Source: an uncultured SAR116 cluster alpha proteobacterium (GTDB taxonomy: Bacteria; Pseudomonadota; Alphaproteobacteria; Puniceispirillales; Marisalimonadaceae). From it: a stretch of 64,000 nucleotides of DNA. Of the stretch, positions 1 to 9,945 are shown piece after piece (within the stretch, counting starts at the first letter, position 1; each line of letters begins with the position of its first letter). Both the position numbers and the translations under genes were made by a program. The stretch spans positions 62,001 through 126,000 of the forward strand of contig CACMNV010000001.1 in NCBI GenBank assembly GCA_902615025.1, given 5' to 3'. Under the pieces are notes generated by a model. That model ran no database searches and had not been told where the DNA came from. It saw only the letters and a program-made list of their open reading frames with translations.

Positions 1-2
1 CA

Positions 3-1214
3 AGAAGTTTTCCAATTTATCAATCAACAGCCTTTGCCTTCGATGACAGTGAACATGCAGCATCTTTATACAATTTGCAGGAAAATGGTAATATTTATGG
101 ACGTTTATCTAATCCAACAACGGCAGCTTTAGAGCAAAAAATTGCAGCATTAGATAATGCTGTTGGGTCTTGCTGCGTTTCATCTGGCCATGCGGCTCAA
201 CTTATTGCTTTATATCCTTTACTAAGTCCAGGCAAAAAAATAGTTGCTAGTTCAAAACTTTATGGTGGTTCAATAACACAATTCACTAAAAGTTTTAAAT
301 CATTTGGATGGGAAACCGATCTTGTTGATATAACAAATTATGATGAGATAAAACAAGCCATCAAAGCAAAGAATGTTAGAGCACTATTTGCAGAAAGCTT
401 ATCTAACCCAGAGGGAGTTGTTTCCGACATAGAGAAATTATCAGAATTGGCCCATAATGAGGGAATACCTCTAATAATAGATAATACAATGGCTACACAA
501 GCTATCTGTCAGCCAGCAAATTATGGCGCAGACATAATTATATATTCTACAACTAAATTTTTATCTGGTCATGGAAATGCTATGGGAGGTTGTGTAGTAG
601 ATGCAGGTAAATTTGACTGGAATAATGGTAGAGATTTTGAAAAGTTAACTGAACCTGATACTTCATATCATGGAATTAAATTTTTTGAAACATTTGGCAA
701 CTTAGCATATATCAATTTTTGCCATGCTAGTGCTTTAAGAGACTTAGGTACTACTATGTCACCATTTAATGCTTATTTAACTCTGACAGGAATTGAAACA
801 TTAAACTTAAGAATGCAAAAACATATGTCAAACGCGGATGAAGTTGCAAATTTCCTGATAAAACATGATAAAGTAGATTCTGTATCTTGGAGTGGCTTTC
901 AAAAAAATAAATCATATCAATTAGCAAAAAAGTATTTTAAGTTTGGTTTTGGATCTGTCTTTACAATCTCAGTTAAAGCTGGGTTTGATGGAGCTAAAAA
1001 AATTGTTGAAAACTGTAATTTATTTTCACATTTAGCAAATGTTGGTGACACAAAATCTTTAATAATACACCCCGCTTCAACAACGCACAGACAATTGAAC
1101 CCTAAAGAGAGGGAAATATCTGGTGCAGAGGATAACGTCATTAGATTATCAATTGGATTAGAACACAGTGATGATATTATCAAAGATTTAAAAGTATCTT
1201 TGGATAATCTCTAA
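3..1214 (+). CDS. O-acetylhomoserine/O-succinylhomoserine sulfhydrylase-like PLP enzyme, 5' truncated by window edge
   Basis: Frame is open upstream of the listed start (RSFPIYQSTAFAFDDSEHAASLYNLQENGNIYGRLSNPT); PLP lysine motif YSTTKFLSGHG; Cys/Met metabolism enzyme signature. Confidence 0.9.
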   Translation, partial: RSFPIYQSTAFAFDDSEHAASLYNLQENGNIYGRLSNPTTAALEQKIAALDNAVGSCCVSSGHAAQLIALYPLLSPGKKIVASSKLYGGSITQFTKSFKSFGWETDLVDITNYDEIKQAIKAKNVRALFAESLSNPEGVVSDIEKLSELAHNEGIPLIIDNTMATQAICQPANYGADIIIYSTTKFLSGHGNAMGGCVVDAGKFDWNNGRDFEKLTEPDTSYHGIKFFETFGNLAYINFCHASALRDLGTTMSPFNAYLTLTGIETLNLRMQKHMSNADEVANFLIKHDKVDSVSWSGFQKNKSYQLAKKYFKFGFGSVFTISVKAGFDGAKKIVENCNLFSHLANVGDTKSLIIHPASTTHRQLNPKEREISGAEDNVIRLSIGLEHSDDIIKDLKVSLDNL

Positions 1215-1987
1215 TTTTCCCATTTAGGTTCTCTTTTTTCCAGAAACGCTTCTATGCCCTCCTTAGCATCTTTTTTTAACATATTTTGAGCCATAACTTC
1301 AGATGTATATTTATAAGCTTTTTCTATTGGCAATTCAGCTTGTTTATAAAATGCTTCTTTCCCAATTCTGACAGTTGAAGTTGGTTTAGACGCAATTAAT
1401 TTTGCAAAGTTTAATACTGTTATCTCTAATTCGTTTAAAGGAACATTTTTATTAATTAACCCAAAACTAACAGCATCCTCAGCATTAATACTTTCACCAG
1501 TTAACAACATTTCCATTGTTTTTTTTCGACCTAGAGATCTAGAAACCGCAACCATTGGTGTAGAACAAAATAAACCTATATTTACGCCAGGAGTTATAAA
1601 AACTGCTTCATCAGATGCTATAGCAAGATCACATGTTGCAACTAATTGACATCCTGCCGCAGCTGCGACCCCAGGTATTTGAGCTATTACCGGTTGAGGT
1701 GATTTCATTATTTTTAACATTAAATCTGAACACTCATTAAAAAGTTCGATAAAAAATTCTTTATTATTTTTATTTTTTTTAAGCTCTTGTAAATCATGCC
1801 CTGCTGAGAAACCAGGACCATTTGATGAGATTATGATTGTTTTCACATTTGCATCATTTGATAAATCATTAAATTCACTATTTAGATGTCTTAACACATT
1901 TAGAGATAATGGGTTGTATTTTTTACCATTAGTCAGCGTTATTTTAGCAATATTATTTGTAATTTTTTTTGTTTCTATAAATTCCAT
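1211..1987 (-). CDS. Enoyl-CoA hydratase/isomerase family protein
   Basis: Crotonase motifs SAGHDLQEL and IPGVAAAAGCQLVATCDLAIASDEAVF. Confidence 0.9.
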   Translation of the reverse strand: MEFIETKKITNNIAKITLTNGKKYNPLSLNVLRHLNSEFNDLSNDANVKTIIISSNGPGFSAGHDLQELKKNKNNKEFFIELFNECSDLMLKIMKSPQPVIAQIPGVAAAAGCQLVATCDLAIASDEAVFITPGVNIGLFCSTPMVAVSRSLGRKKTMEMLLTGESINAEDAVSFGLINKNVPLNELEITVLNFAKLIASKPTSTVRIGKEAFYKQAELPIEKAYKYTSEVMAQNMLKKDAKEGIEAFLEKREPKWEN

Positions 1988-2043
1988 ATTAAAAAAATAA
2001 AATTGTTAGATGCTTATATATACATTTAAGATAATCTAAATTA

Positions 2044-3201
2044 ATGAATAAGACAAATAATGTTGCTATTTTAATTCTTACTGGTATTGCAGCACTTACG
2101 ATTGCTGTTGGAATAGGGAGATTTTCTTATACTCCTATTTTACCTTATATGATTTCTGAATTAAATTTAACCACAACAGAAGCAGGCTTAATAGCTTCTT
2201 CAAATTATTTAGGTTATTTATTGGGTTCGTTAATTCCTATTTTCCCGCAATTTCCAAAAAATATCCGATCAATATTTATTTACTCAATCTTTATCTCTAT
2301 CATATCTCTTTTTGCTATGGGCCTAACAAATACTTTTGAGGTATTTATACTCATACGTTTCATACATGGAATTTTTAGCGCGTTTGTATTAATATTAGGA
2401 ACATCTCTAATAGTTTCACATGTTCAAAAAAAAGGTAAAATATTTTTAGGAACTGCTCATTTTTCTGGAGTTGGGCTGGGCATGGCACTATCAGCTATTG
2501 TCGTATCTTATCTAGGTTTTTTAAATTTTACATGGGATGAACTGTGGTTCTCAATTGGTATTTTAGCTATAATACTGTCATTTCAAATTATTAAATTTAC
2601 ACCAATTCAAAAAGCAGAAGTTAAATATAATTTAAAATCCAATAATAAAACAAGTTTAGGATTTTCTTTAATTACTATTAGTTATGGATTATATGGGTTT
2701 GGGTATGTTGCATTTGGCACCTTTATATCAACAATGTCAAGATTGACACCAGGGTTAGAAAAAACTGAGCCCTACGTATGGTTTGTAGTAGGAGTTACAG
2801 GAATACCTTCGGTATTTTTTTGGAATTGGTTTGGTAGTAAAATTGGAAATGATATTGGACTTTTTTTAGCGAATTTAATACTGGGATTAGGAGTTTTATT
2901 TTCTGTATTAATTGATAATGAATTTGGAATTTTTATTTCCTGTATATTATTTGGTTTATCATTTGTACCTATAACTTCAATGTGTCTTTTAGAGGGTCAG
3001 AAAAGGTTCTCTGGATCATTTATAGTTTCTACTGCAATATTGACATTTTCTTTCAGTATTGGACAAATGATAGGACCTTATCTTAGTGGACTTCTAACTG
3101 ATTATTATGGTTCATTCTTTTTTTCAATGATAATTTCTGGCATTATTTTAATTTTTGGATCTTTGCTAATGATAAATCCTAAAAGGTTTTTAAATATATA
3201 A
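2044..3201 (+). CDS. MFS transporter (YbfB/YjiJ-like)
   Basis: Polytopic; N-terminal GIGRFSYTPILPYM as in YbfB-type MFS. Confidence 0.8.
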   Translation: MNKTNNVAILILTGIAALTIAVGIGRFSYTPILPYMISELNLTTTEAGLIASSNYLGYLLGSLIPIFPQFPKNIRSIFIYSIFISIISLFAMGLTNTFEVFILIRFIHGIFSAFVLILGTSLIVSHVQKKGKIFLGTAHFSGVGLGMALSAIVVSYLGFLNFTWDELWFSIGILAIILSFQIIKFTPIQKAEVKYNLKSNNKTSLGFSLITISYGLYGFGYVAFGTFISTMSRLTPGLEKTEPYVWFVVGVTGIPSVFFWNWFGSKIGNDIGLFLANLILGLGVLFSVLIDNEFGIFISCILFGLSFVPITSMCLLEGQKRFSGSFIVSTAILTFSFSIGQMIGPYLSGLLTDYYGSFFFSMIISGIILIFGSLLMINPKRFLNI

Positions 3202-4224
3202 TTTTAAAAATTGTTCACCCATTTTTGATACAGGCTCAGTTAATAACCCAACTTGGTTTGCATCTTTTCCTGCATTGTTACCGACTTTAGATCTTTTAAA
3301 TACTCCTTGTAAAATTCCAGCAAATCTAAAGCAGTTAAAAGCTAAAAGAAAATTCCAGCTCTTCCCGATATCATATCCTAATGCATCAGCATAAAATTGT
3401 AATAACTCTTTTTCCTTTGGTATTCCTTCTGTAATACCATTATCTCTGAATTGGCCTAAACCTGGAATTGGCCAATCTATTTCAAATCTTAGCATTAAAC
3501 ACCAATATGATAAATCTATAAATGGTGGTGCTAATGTCGATAACTCCCAATCTAATAAAGTTGCTATGTCTAAATTCTTCGAAAAAATCATATTATCTAT
3601 TCTAAAATCGCCATGGGTTAAAACAGGATCAAATTTTTCATATATTTTTGGAATGTTTGATCCTAAATTTTCAATTAAAAATTCCATTGCTTCGATTTTT
3701 TTAGTTTCAGAAGCTCTATATTGTTTTATCCATAGATCAATTTGCCTAAATAAATAATCTGATTTTTTACCATAATCCTCCAAATCATACTTTTTTAGGT
3801 CTAGCTTAGCTAAGTTTATTAATATTTCTGATTTGTTTTTGTAAATTTTGTTTTTCTCCTCTTTACTGTAATTTTCTAAGATTGGTTTTCTTTCTTTTAT
3901 ACCATCAATAAAATCCATTAAAAAAAACTCTGAACCTATAATCTCATTTTCCTCACAATAACTAATCATATTTGGAACTGGTATTTTAGTTTCTTTAAGA
4001 GCATTCATAACTTTGAATTCTCTATCTATTCTATGAGCTCCTCTTAATAAATTACCCATAGGCTTTGACCTAAGTACTATTTTTCTATTTTCACAATGTA
4101 ATAGATAAGTTGGATTTGATTGACCTACATTAAATTTTTCTATTTTATTTAGATTACCTAGATTAGGTAATTTTTCTTGTAACCATTTTTTTAAATTAAT
4201 ATTATTTTTTATCATTGATTTCAT
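3190..4224 (-). CDS. Aminoglycoside phosphotransferase-like (APH/ACAD11-type) family protein
   Basis: LTHGDFRIDNMIF and LDWELSTLAPPFIDLSYWC kinase-like motifs. Confidence 0.85.
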   Translation of the reverse strand: MKSMIKNNINLKKWLQEKLPNLGNLNKIEKFNVGQSNPTYLLHCENRKIVLRSKPMGNLLRGAHRIDREFKVMNALKETKIPVPNMISYCEENEIIGSEFFLMDFIDGIKERKPILENYSKEEKNKIYKNKSEILINLAKLDLKKYDLEDYGKKSDYLFRQIDLWIKQYRASETKKIEAMEFLIENLGSNIPKIYEKFDPVLTHGDFRIDNMIFSKNLDIATLLDWELSTLAPPFIDLSYWCLMLRFEIDWPIPGLGQFRDNGITEGIPKEKELLQFYADALGYDIGKSWNFLLAFNCFRFAGILQGVFKRSKVGNNAGKDANQVGLLTEPVSKMGEQFLKLYI

Positions 4225-4239
4225 ATATATATTTAAATT

Positions 4240-4968
4240 GTGAATATTAAAACAATTTTAATTACAGGTGCATCAAAAGGTATTGGGGCATCTTTTTCTA
4301 ACTATCTTGCAGGTGAAGGCTATAGGATAATTGGCATTGCAAGAAACAAAGATCAATTAATTAAAACATTTAAATCTCTACCAAATCAAAATTTAAATCA
4401 TGAAATTTTACCAATTGACATTACTGACTTTAATCTTGTTAAGGAAAAGTTATCCTATATAAATGTTTATTGCTTAATTAACAATGCGGGCATTGCTCAA
4501 TCTAAACTTCTCCAAGAAGTATCCACAGATGAGATCAATCAAATTATGAACATTAATTTGATTTCTGCTTTAAATATTAGTAATGCAATCATTCCAAAAA
4601 TGATACTAAATAAAATTGGTCGTATTATTAATGTTTCCTCTATTCTTGGTTTAAATCCCTTAAAGTTTGTAGGTGCCTATTCAATATCAAAAGCAGCTTT
4701 AATTCAAATGACTAAATCTCAATCAATTGAATTAGCTAAATATAATATTCTAGTAAATGCAATTTGTCCTGGATATATCATTACTGATTTAAACAGATCA
4801 TTTCTAGAAAGTGACAAATCTTTTAAATTAAAATCTAAAATACCTTTAGATAGATTTGCATCATGTGAGGAATTGTTACCAGCAATCAGAATGCTTGTTG
4901 ACCCTAATAATACTTACATGACAGGTTCTATAATACGAATAGATGGTGGCATGTTGTCAACTATTTAA
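4240..4968 (+). CDS. Short-chain dehydrogenase/reductase (FabG-like)
   Basis: TGASKGIG, NNAG, YSISKAA motifs; GTG start. Confidence 0.9.
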   Translation: MNIKTILITGASKGIGASFSNYLAGEGYRIIGIARNKDQLIKTFKSLPNQNLNHEILPIDITDFNLVKEKLSYINVYCLINNAGIAQSKLLQEVSTDEINQIMNINLISALNISNAIIPKMILNKIGRIINVSSILGLNPLKFVGAYSISKAALIQMTKSQSIELAKYNILVNAICPGYIITDLNRSFLESDKSFKLKSKIPLDRFASCEELLPAIRMLVDPNNTYMTGSIIRIDGGMLSTI

Positions 4969-4985
4969 ATGTAAATTTAATTTTC

Positions 4986-5690
4986 TTAAATGTATAAATG
5001 ATATGAAAAGGTAAAAATATGTCTTTTAAAATTTAAGTTTGGTAATTGCTTTATTAGATGCAATGCTGTTTTTTCTCTACCGTCAATTATTATGTAACAT
5101 TTTTGGTTTATATTTTTCCAAATATTAATTATATCGACTGTATATGTAGAAATAACTTTATTTCCTGATTTATAATAAGGAGGATTTGGACCATCTAAAT
5201 GAATAAAATCATATTTTAATTTTGGTATATCTTTAAAATGTGCAAACGGAAAACCGTTTTTATTTTTTATTATTATTTTACTATATCTTATATTTAATAA
5301 ATTTTCAAAATCTTTAGGTAAATTTCTTAATTGTTCTTTAAACCATTTTTTACTTTCTTCTACTGCAATAAAATTTGGTTTATATTTTTTGTCTTTTTCT
5401 TTTAATTTTAAAATTGCCAAACAAATAGCATATGTAGATACTCCTGGACCCAATTCTAATATATTTTTGGGTTTTAATTTTATAATTGTTCTGTATATTG
5501 AGATAAGATCCGCCGGATCTGCTGTAAAATTACCAGATAACTCTAAATATTTTGAGTATGCTTTATTCGAATTTTTTAATTTTTTTATTATCTTATCTTT
5601 GTCAAATAACAACGTATAAATCTGACAAAGTTTTTTACGCAATAAATTAATTAATAATGATCTAATTTTATTTATAAAATTAATCTTCAT
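4986..5690 (-). CDS. Class I SAM methyltransferase-like protein
   Basis: NILELGPGVSTYAICLAIL resembles motif I; DFIHLDGPNPPYY. Confidence 0.6.
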   Translation of the reverse strand: MKINFINKIRSLLINLLRKKLCQIYTLLFDKDKIIKKLKNSNKAYSKYLELSGNFTADPADLISIYRTIIKLKPKNILELGPGVSTYAICLAILKLKEKDKKYKPNFIAVEESKKWFKEQLRNLPKDFENLLNIRYSKIIIKNKNGFPFAHFKDIPKLKYDFIHLDGPNPPYYKSGNKVISTYTVDIINIWKNINQKCYIIIDGREKTALHLIKQLPNLNFKRHIFTFSYHLYI

Positions 5691-5756
5691 AATTAAATTT
5701 TACCATATTTCTGAATTAAAATTATTTTTATGTATTGTAAAAACAAATTTATTAGA

Positions 5757-6437
5757 TTAAAGAATATGATTTTTTTGTAAAAATTCATTTAAATTGTTAA
5801 CTTGTAAATCTACTATGCCAGGTAAATATTCATCACCTAATTTTTTTCTATTTACCCAAATAGTTTTAAATCCAAAATTTGACGCTCCATGAATATCCCA
5901 ACAATTGCTTGAAAAAAAAATACATTTTTTTTTATTTATATTGAATTTATCTATTACTAACTGATAAACATCTCTATGAGGCTTAAATTTTTTACATTCA
6001 TCTACTGATATGATTCCGCTAATTAATTCGTCAAACTTTGAATTTTTAACTGCTGAATTTAACATATCATAACTGCCATTAGATAATATTGTTGTTTTTA
6101 TTTTATTTTTTTTTATCTTTTTTAAAACTTCTTCAACTTCTTCAAATGCGCTTATTTTAAAATATAGATCAAGTAATTCATTTTTTATTTTGGCTGAGTT
6201 CATTGACAATGAATTCATGGCATATTCAAGACTATCTTTTGTAATTTGCCAGAACGAAACATACTTACTCATAGAGTTGTAAAGCCAACTATATTCTAAT
6301 TGTTTTTGTCGCCATATACTGGATAATTTTTCCCAATTATTACCTAGTTGAATTGCCATCTCTTTGCAAGCATGATCTACATCAAACAAAGTTCCGTAAG
6401 CATCAAATACATAAATCTTTTCATCTTCCATAAACAC
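5757..6437 (-). CDS. Haloacid dehalogenase type II-like HAD hydrolase
   Basis: VFDAYGTLFDVDHAC, TILSNGSYDML, FFSSNCWDIHGASNFGFKTIWVNR. Confidence 0.9.
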   Translation of the reverse strand: MFMEDEKIYVFDAYGTLFDVDHACKEMAIQLGNNWEKLSSIWRQKQLEYSWLYNSMSKYVSFWQITKDSLEYAMNSLSMNSAKIKNELLDLYFKISAFEEVEEVLKKIKKNKIKTTILSNGSYDMLNSAVKNSKFDELISGIISVDECKKFKPHRDVYQLVIDKFNINKKKCIFFSSNCWDIHGASNFGFKTIWVNRKKLGDEYLPGIVDLQVNNLNEFLQKNHIL

Positions 6438-7224
6438 CTCTTACATATTCATAATAATTTTTATTACAGTTGGTAGACTTTTTCCAGTCTTCATATTTTT
6501 TATTTAATATTAATCTTTGAGCAAAATGTCTTGATATTTTATTTTTCCCTTTCTTAATTCCTTTTATTAAATATTTTTTGTATGCAAGTTTAATTTTATG
6601 TTCAAATCCCTTTTTCATGGTCAAACTATTTTTACTTAGATTTAATTTGTAATAAGCTGTTTTAATAATTTTAATTTTTTTTTCTGATAAATGTTCTGTC
6701 AAATTATAAATGTCTTGACTTGGTAAATGTTCATATTTTTTAAATTTACTTCTTTGCATAAATGGGTGAAAACTACATGGATATTTTATAAGTTCTTTTA
6801 TATCCATGTATTTCTTATTACTTTTAAATTCCGTTATTAATTTATCTTTATTAAAAATTCTTGTTACTGAGATCAATAACTTTTCTTTTTCTATTTCCCG
6901 TAACATTTCACATACATAATTCTCTGAATATTCGTCATCAGCATCTAAAAAACATACATACTTTCCTATTGATTTTTTAAATCCTATATTTCTTGTATTC
7001 CCTGGACCGCTTCCAATTCTATTTGTACTTACAATTTTAGTATTTATTATTTCATTATTTAATATACTTTTATAATTTTCATAATTTTTATTATCATCAA
7101 TTGACAAAATTAATTCTATTTTTGGTATTTTATTTTTGAATTTTTGATTATTTATTGATTCTAAAGTTTTTTTAATTGTATATTTTGCCTTATAAACTGG
7201 TATTATAATAGATACATCAAACAT
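6421..7224 (-). CDS. Family 2 glycosyltransferase
   Basis: VSIIIPVYKAKYTIKKTLESI...GPGNTRNIGFKKSIGKYVCFLDADDEY. Confidence 0.9.
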   Translation of the reverse strand: MFDVSIIIPVYKAKYTIKKTLESINNQKFKNKIPKIELILSIDDNKNYENYKSILNNEIINTKIVSTNRIGSGPGNTRNIGFKKSIGKYVCFLDADDEYSENYVCEMLREIEKEKLLISVTRIFNKDKLITEFKSNKKYMDIKELIKYPCSFHPFMQRSKFKKYEHLPSQDIYNLTEHLSEKKIKIIKTAYYKLNLSKNSLTMKKGFEHKIKLAYKKYLIKGIKKGKNKISRHFAQRLILNKKYEDWKKSTNCNKNYYEYVRGVYGR

Positions 7225-7227
7225 TTT

Positions 7228-8631
7228 ATGAATAATTTAAAACTAAAACCTGATTTGGTACAATCCTTAGATAAATTAAATTTTTATTCTTTTTCACTTT
7301 TATCTAATGAAAATTTTAATAATGATGAGAAATTATCTCTTTTTTCTAAAGCTAATACATTTGTTACTTCTTTATTTAACAACTCTAAAATAAATTTTAC
7401 TGAAAACAAATCAGCACTTCACTTTGTCCCAAGATTTTATAGTGACAAGCATATGTCATCTAAATATCCAAACATTATTAATGATTTAGATACCATGTTT
7501 AAAACTGCTGATTACATAAATTCTTCTAAGTATTCAAATATAACTGATATAATTCATCTTGGCTCTGGTGGATCTAACCTTGGTCCTAAATTAATTTACA
7601 ATTCTTTTTCACATTTATCAAATGGCCCAAATGTTCATTTTATCTCTAATTTGGATCCTTTATCTTTAAATAGAAAGGTTTTGAAATTAAATCCCTCTAA
7701 CACACTTATCATTTGTGTTTCCAAGTCTTTTAGTACTTATGAAACGCAAGAAAATTTAAAAAAAATACGGGCTTGGTTTTTAAAGTCTAGATCTGAAGAA
7801 TTATTTTATAATAATTTATTTTTTATTACCTCTTTTCCTGAAAAGGCAATTAAATATGGTTTATCCTCTTCAAATATTATTAAATTAGACACATCAATTG
7901 GTGGTCGTTTTTCTATATGGTCTTCTTCAAACTTAATTAATGCTATAATATTTGGTAAAGGGTTTTTTACCAATTTTCTTAATGGTGGGAAAAGTATTGA
8001 TTACCTTATAGTTAATAATTTTGAAAAATCTTTACCATATATTTTAGCTCTTAAAAGCTTTTATTTTCGTAAATACTATTCTATTTACAATCATATTGTA
8101 ATTCCATATTCAGACCAACTTTCCTTATTACCCTCTTACTTGCAGCAACTTGTTATGGAAAGTAATGGAAAATCTGTAAATTCTTTTAATGAAAATATTT
8201 CAAATTCACCTTGTTCGTTCATTTTTGGTGAAGTTGGTACAGATGCACAGCACAGTTTTTTTCAAGCCTTACACCAGTCAACTTTATCTTTTACTGCGGA
8301 TTTAATTTGTTTTTCTGAAAACTTAGATTCTGAATTTTGTATTTTTGACGATTATGACAAAAATAATTCAAAAGATTTACAAAATTTTGCTATATCCCAG
8401 TACCTTGCCTTTAAAAATGGATCAGATAAAACCATTGAAAATGTTCACCAACATGTTAAAGGAAATAAGCCAGTTGACCTTTTTATGTTCAATAAATTAA
8501 ACGAATATACACTTGGACAATTGCTTTGCATTTATGAATATAAAACACTATTTGAAGCTTCTTTCTCTAACATAAATCCTTTTGATCAGTATGGTGTTGA
8601 ATTAGGAAAGCAAATATTTAAAAAACTCTAA
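7228..8631 (+). CDS. pgi: Glucose-6-phosphate isomerase, divergent/short
   Basis: IHLGSGGSNLGPKLI, SIGGRFSIWSSSNL, VMESNGKSVN, GEVGTDAQHSFFQALHQ. Confidence 0.9.
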   Translation: MNNLKLKPDLVQSLDKLNFYSFSLLSNENFNNDEKLSLFSKANTFVTSLFNNSKINFTENKSALHFVPRFYSDKHMSSKYPNIINDLDTMFKTADYINSSKYSNITDIIHLGSGGSNLGPKLIYNSFSHLSNGPNVHFISNLDPLSLNRKVLKLNPSNTLIICVSKSFSTYETQENLKKIRAWFLKSRSEELFYNNLFFITSFPEKAIKYGLSSSNIIKLDTSIGGRFSIWSSSNLINAIIFGKGFFTNFLNGGKSIDYLIVNNFEKSLPYILALKSFYFRKYYSIYNHIVIPYSDQLSLLPSYLQQLVMESNGKSVNSFNENISNSPCSFIFGEVGTDAQHSFFQALHQSTLSFTADLICFSENLDSEFCIFDDYDKNNSKDLQNFAISQYLAFKNGSDKTIENVHQHVKGNKPVDLFMFNKLNEYTLGQLLCIYEYKTLFEASFSNINPFDQYGVELGKQIFKKL

Positions 8632-8635
8632 TGAC

Positions 8636-9436
8636 TTATTTAGGATATTTCCTAAATATTTCACTCAAAATTATACCATTTGCAACTGATAGATTTAAAC
8701 TTTCATCATTTTTGGTTTTAATAAAAATAAGTTTATTACAAAGTCTTTTTATTTCTTCACTTATTCCATTTTTTTCATTACCTAATACTAAACATAAAGG
8801 AAATATCCAATTCTCGTTTAAATAATTATTCTCACTTCTCAGATCAGTTCCGTATAATTTGATGGAATTTTTATTAACCCAATTTTTAAAATTGATAAAA
8901 TTCGTATTAATAATTTTGAGATTAAATAATGATGCCATACTAGATCTAACAGCTTCCTTTTTAAATTGATTAACTGTATCACCTACTAAGATAAGATTAT
9001 TAATTCCAAAAGCGTTTATTGTTCTTAAAATAGTTCCCAAATTCCCAGGATCTGTAATGCCGTCTATAGCAACATGCACATCATTAATATTTAAATCACA
9101 AAATAAAAATTTCTTTTTTTTTACCTTAAATATAATATTTTGCGCGTTATTATTATTAGATATTTTTGATAGTATTTTCTTTCCTACGCTAATAACTCTA
9201 ACATTTTTCAATATACAATCATTAATAATTTTAGTTATTTCTGTGCTGTAACTAGTATTAGAGTTTATTACTAATGTTTGTATTTCCCATTTATTTTCAA
9301 ATGCTGATTTTAAAAAAAAATTACCTTCACAAATAAATGATTTTATTTCCTTTTTATTATTACCACGTATGATTTTAATTAGATCTTTGATAATAGGGTT
9401 TTGTAAACTTGTGATATTTAGGATTTTTCCTAACAA
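8636..9436 (-). CDS. SpoU/TrmH-family RNA 2'-O-methyltransferase
   Basis: DGITDPGNLGTILRTINAFGI, LGNEKNGIS, SLNLSVANGIILSEI. Confidence 0.92.
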   Translation of the reverse strand: MLGKILNITSLQNPIIKDLIKIIRGNNKKEIKSFICEGNFFLKSAFENKWEIQTLVINSNTSYSTEITKIINDCILKNVRVISVGKKILSKISNNNNAQNIIFKVKKKKFLFCDLNINDVHVAIDGITDPGNLGTILRTINAFGINNLILVGDTVNQFKKEAVRSSMASLFNLKIINTNFINFKNWVNKNSIKLYGTDLRSENNYLNENWIFPLCLVLGNEKNGISEEIKRLCNKLIFIKTKNDESLNLSVANGIILSEIFRKYPK

Positions 9437-9449
9437 ATTATTGCCTCAA

Positions 9450-9854
9450 TTACTTATTTTTTTTTGCTTCTAATTTTATTCTATCTATCATAGAAGATAG
9501 TCCATTTTTTCTAGTTACAGATAAGTGTTGATCTAAACCAATTGTTTTTAAAAAATCAAGATCTGTAGTCAATATTTCTGATGGACTTTTATTATTAAAA
9601 ACTTTTAATATTAATGCTATTAAACCTTTAACAATAAAAGCATCGCTATTTGCTTTAAATGAAAGAGTTTTATCTTTATTTAACTTTGAAACAAAATAAA
9701 CCGTTGATTGACATCCCTTTAATCTGTAATTGTCATTCATGTATATATTATCAAGTTCTGGAAGAGTTTTACCCATGTCAATTATCATTTGATATTTATC
9801 TTCCCAAGAATCTAAGAATTCAAAATCCTTGATTATTTCATCTACTTCACTCAA
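9450..9854 (-). CDS. sufE: SufE-family sulfur acceptor
   Basis: KYQMIIDMGKTLPEL...RLKGCQSTVYFVSKL...LGLDQHLSVTRKNGL-type C-terminus. Confidence 0.93.
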   Translation of the reverse strand: MSEVDEIIKDFEFLDSWEDKYQMIIDMGKTLPELDNIYMNDNYRLKGCQSTVYFVSKLNKDKTLSFKANSDAFIVKGLIALILKVFNNKSPSEILTTDLDFLKTIGLDQHLSVTRKNGLSSMIDRIKLEAKKNK

Positions 9855-9945
9855 AATCAGACCTTTAATTGTTAATACTATTATGAAGTAATTACGTTAA
9901 TTTAAAAATCAATAACTTCATATTAATTAAAGATGTTGAATAATT

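Noticed and set aside
917-1183. Antisense ORF, and similar nested ORFs at 3566-3757, 5389-5619, 8631-8825, 9057-9251, 11920-12126, 13093-13302, 19568-19798, 31956-32222, 32877-33199
   Set aside because: Each lies opposite a well-supported gene and its translation shows no recognisable domain; expected by chance in low-GC DNA.
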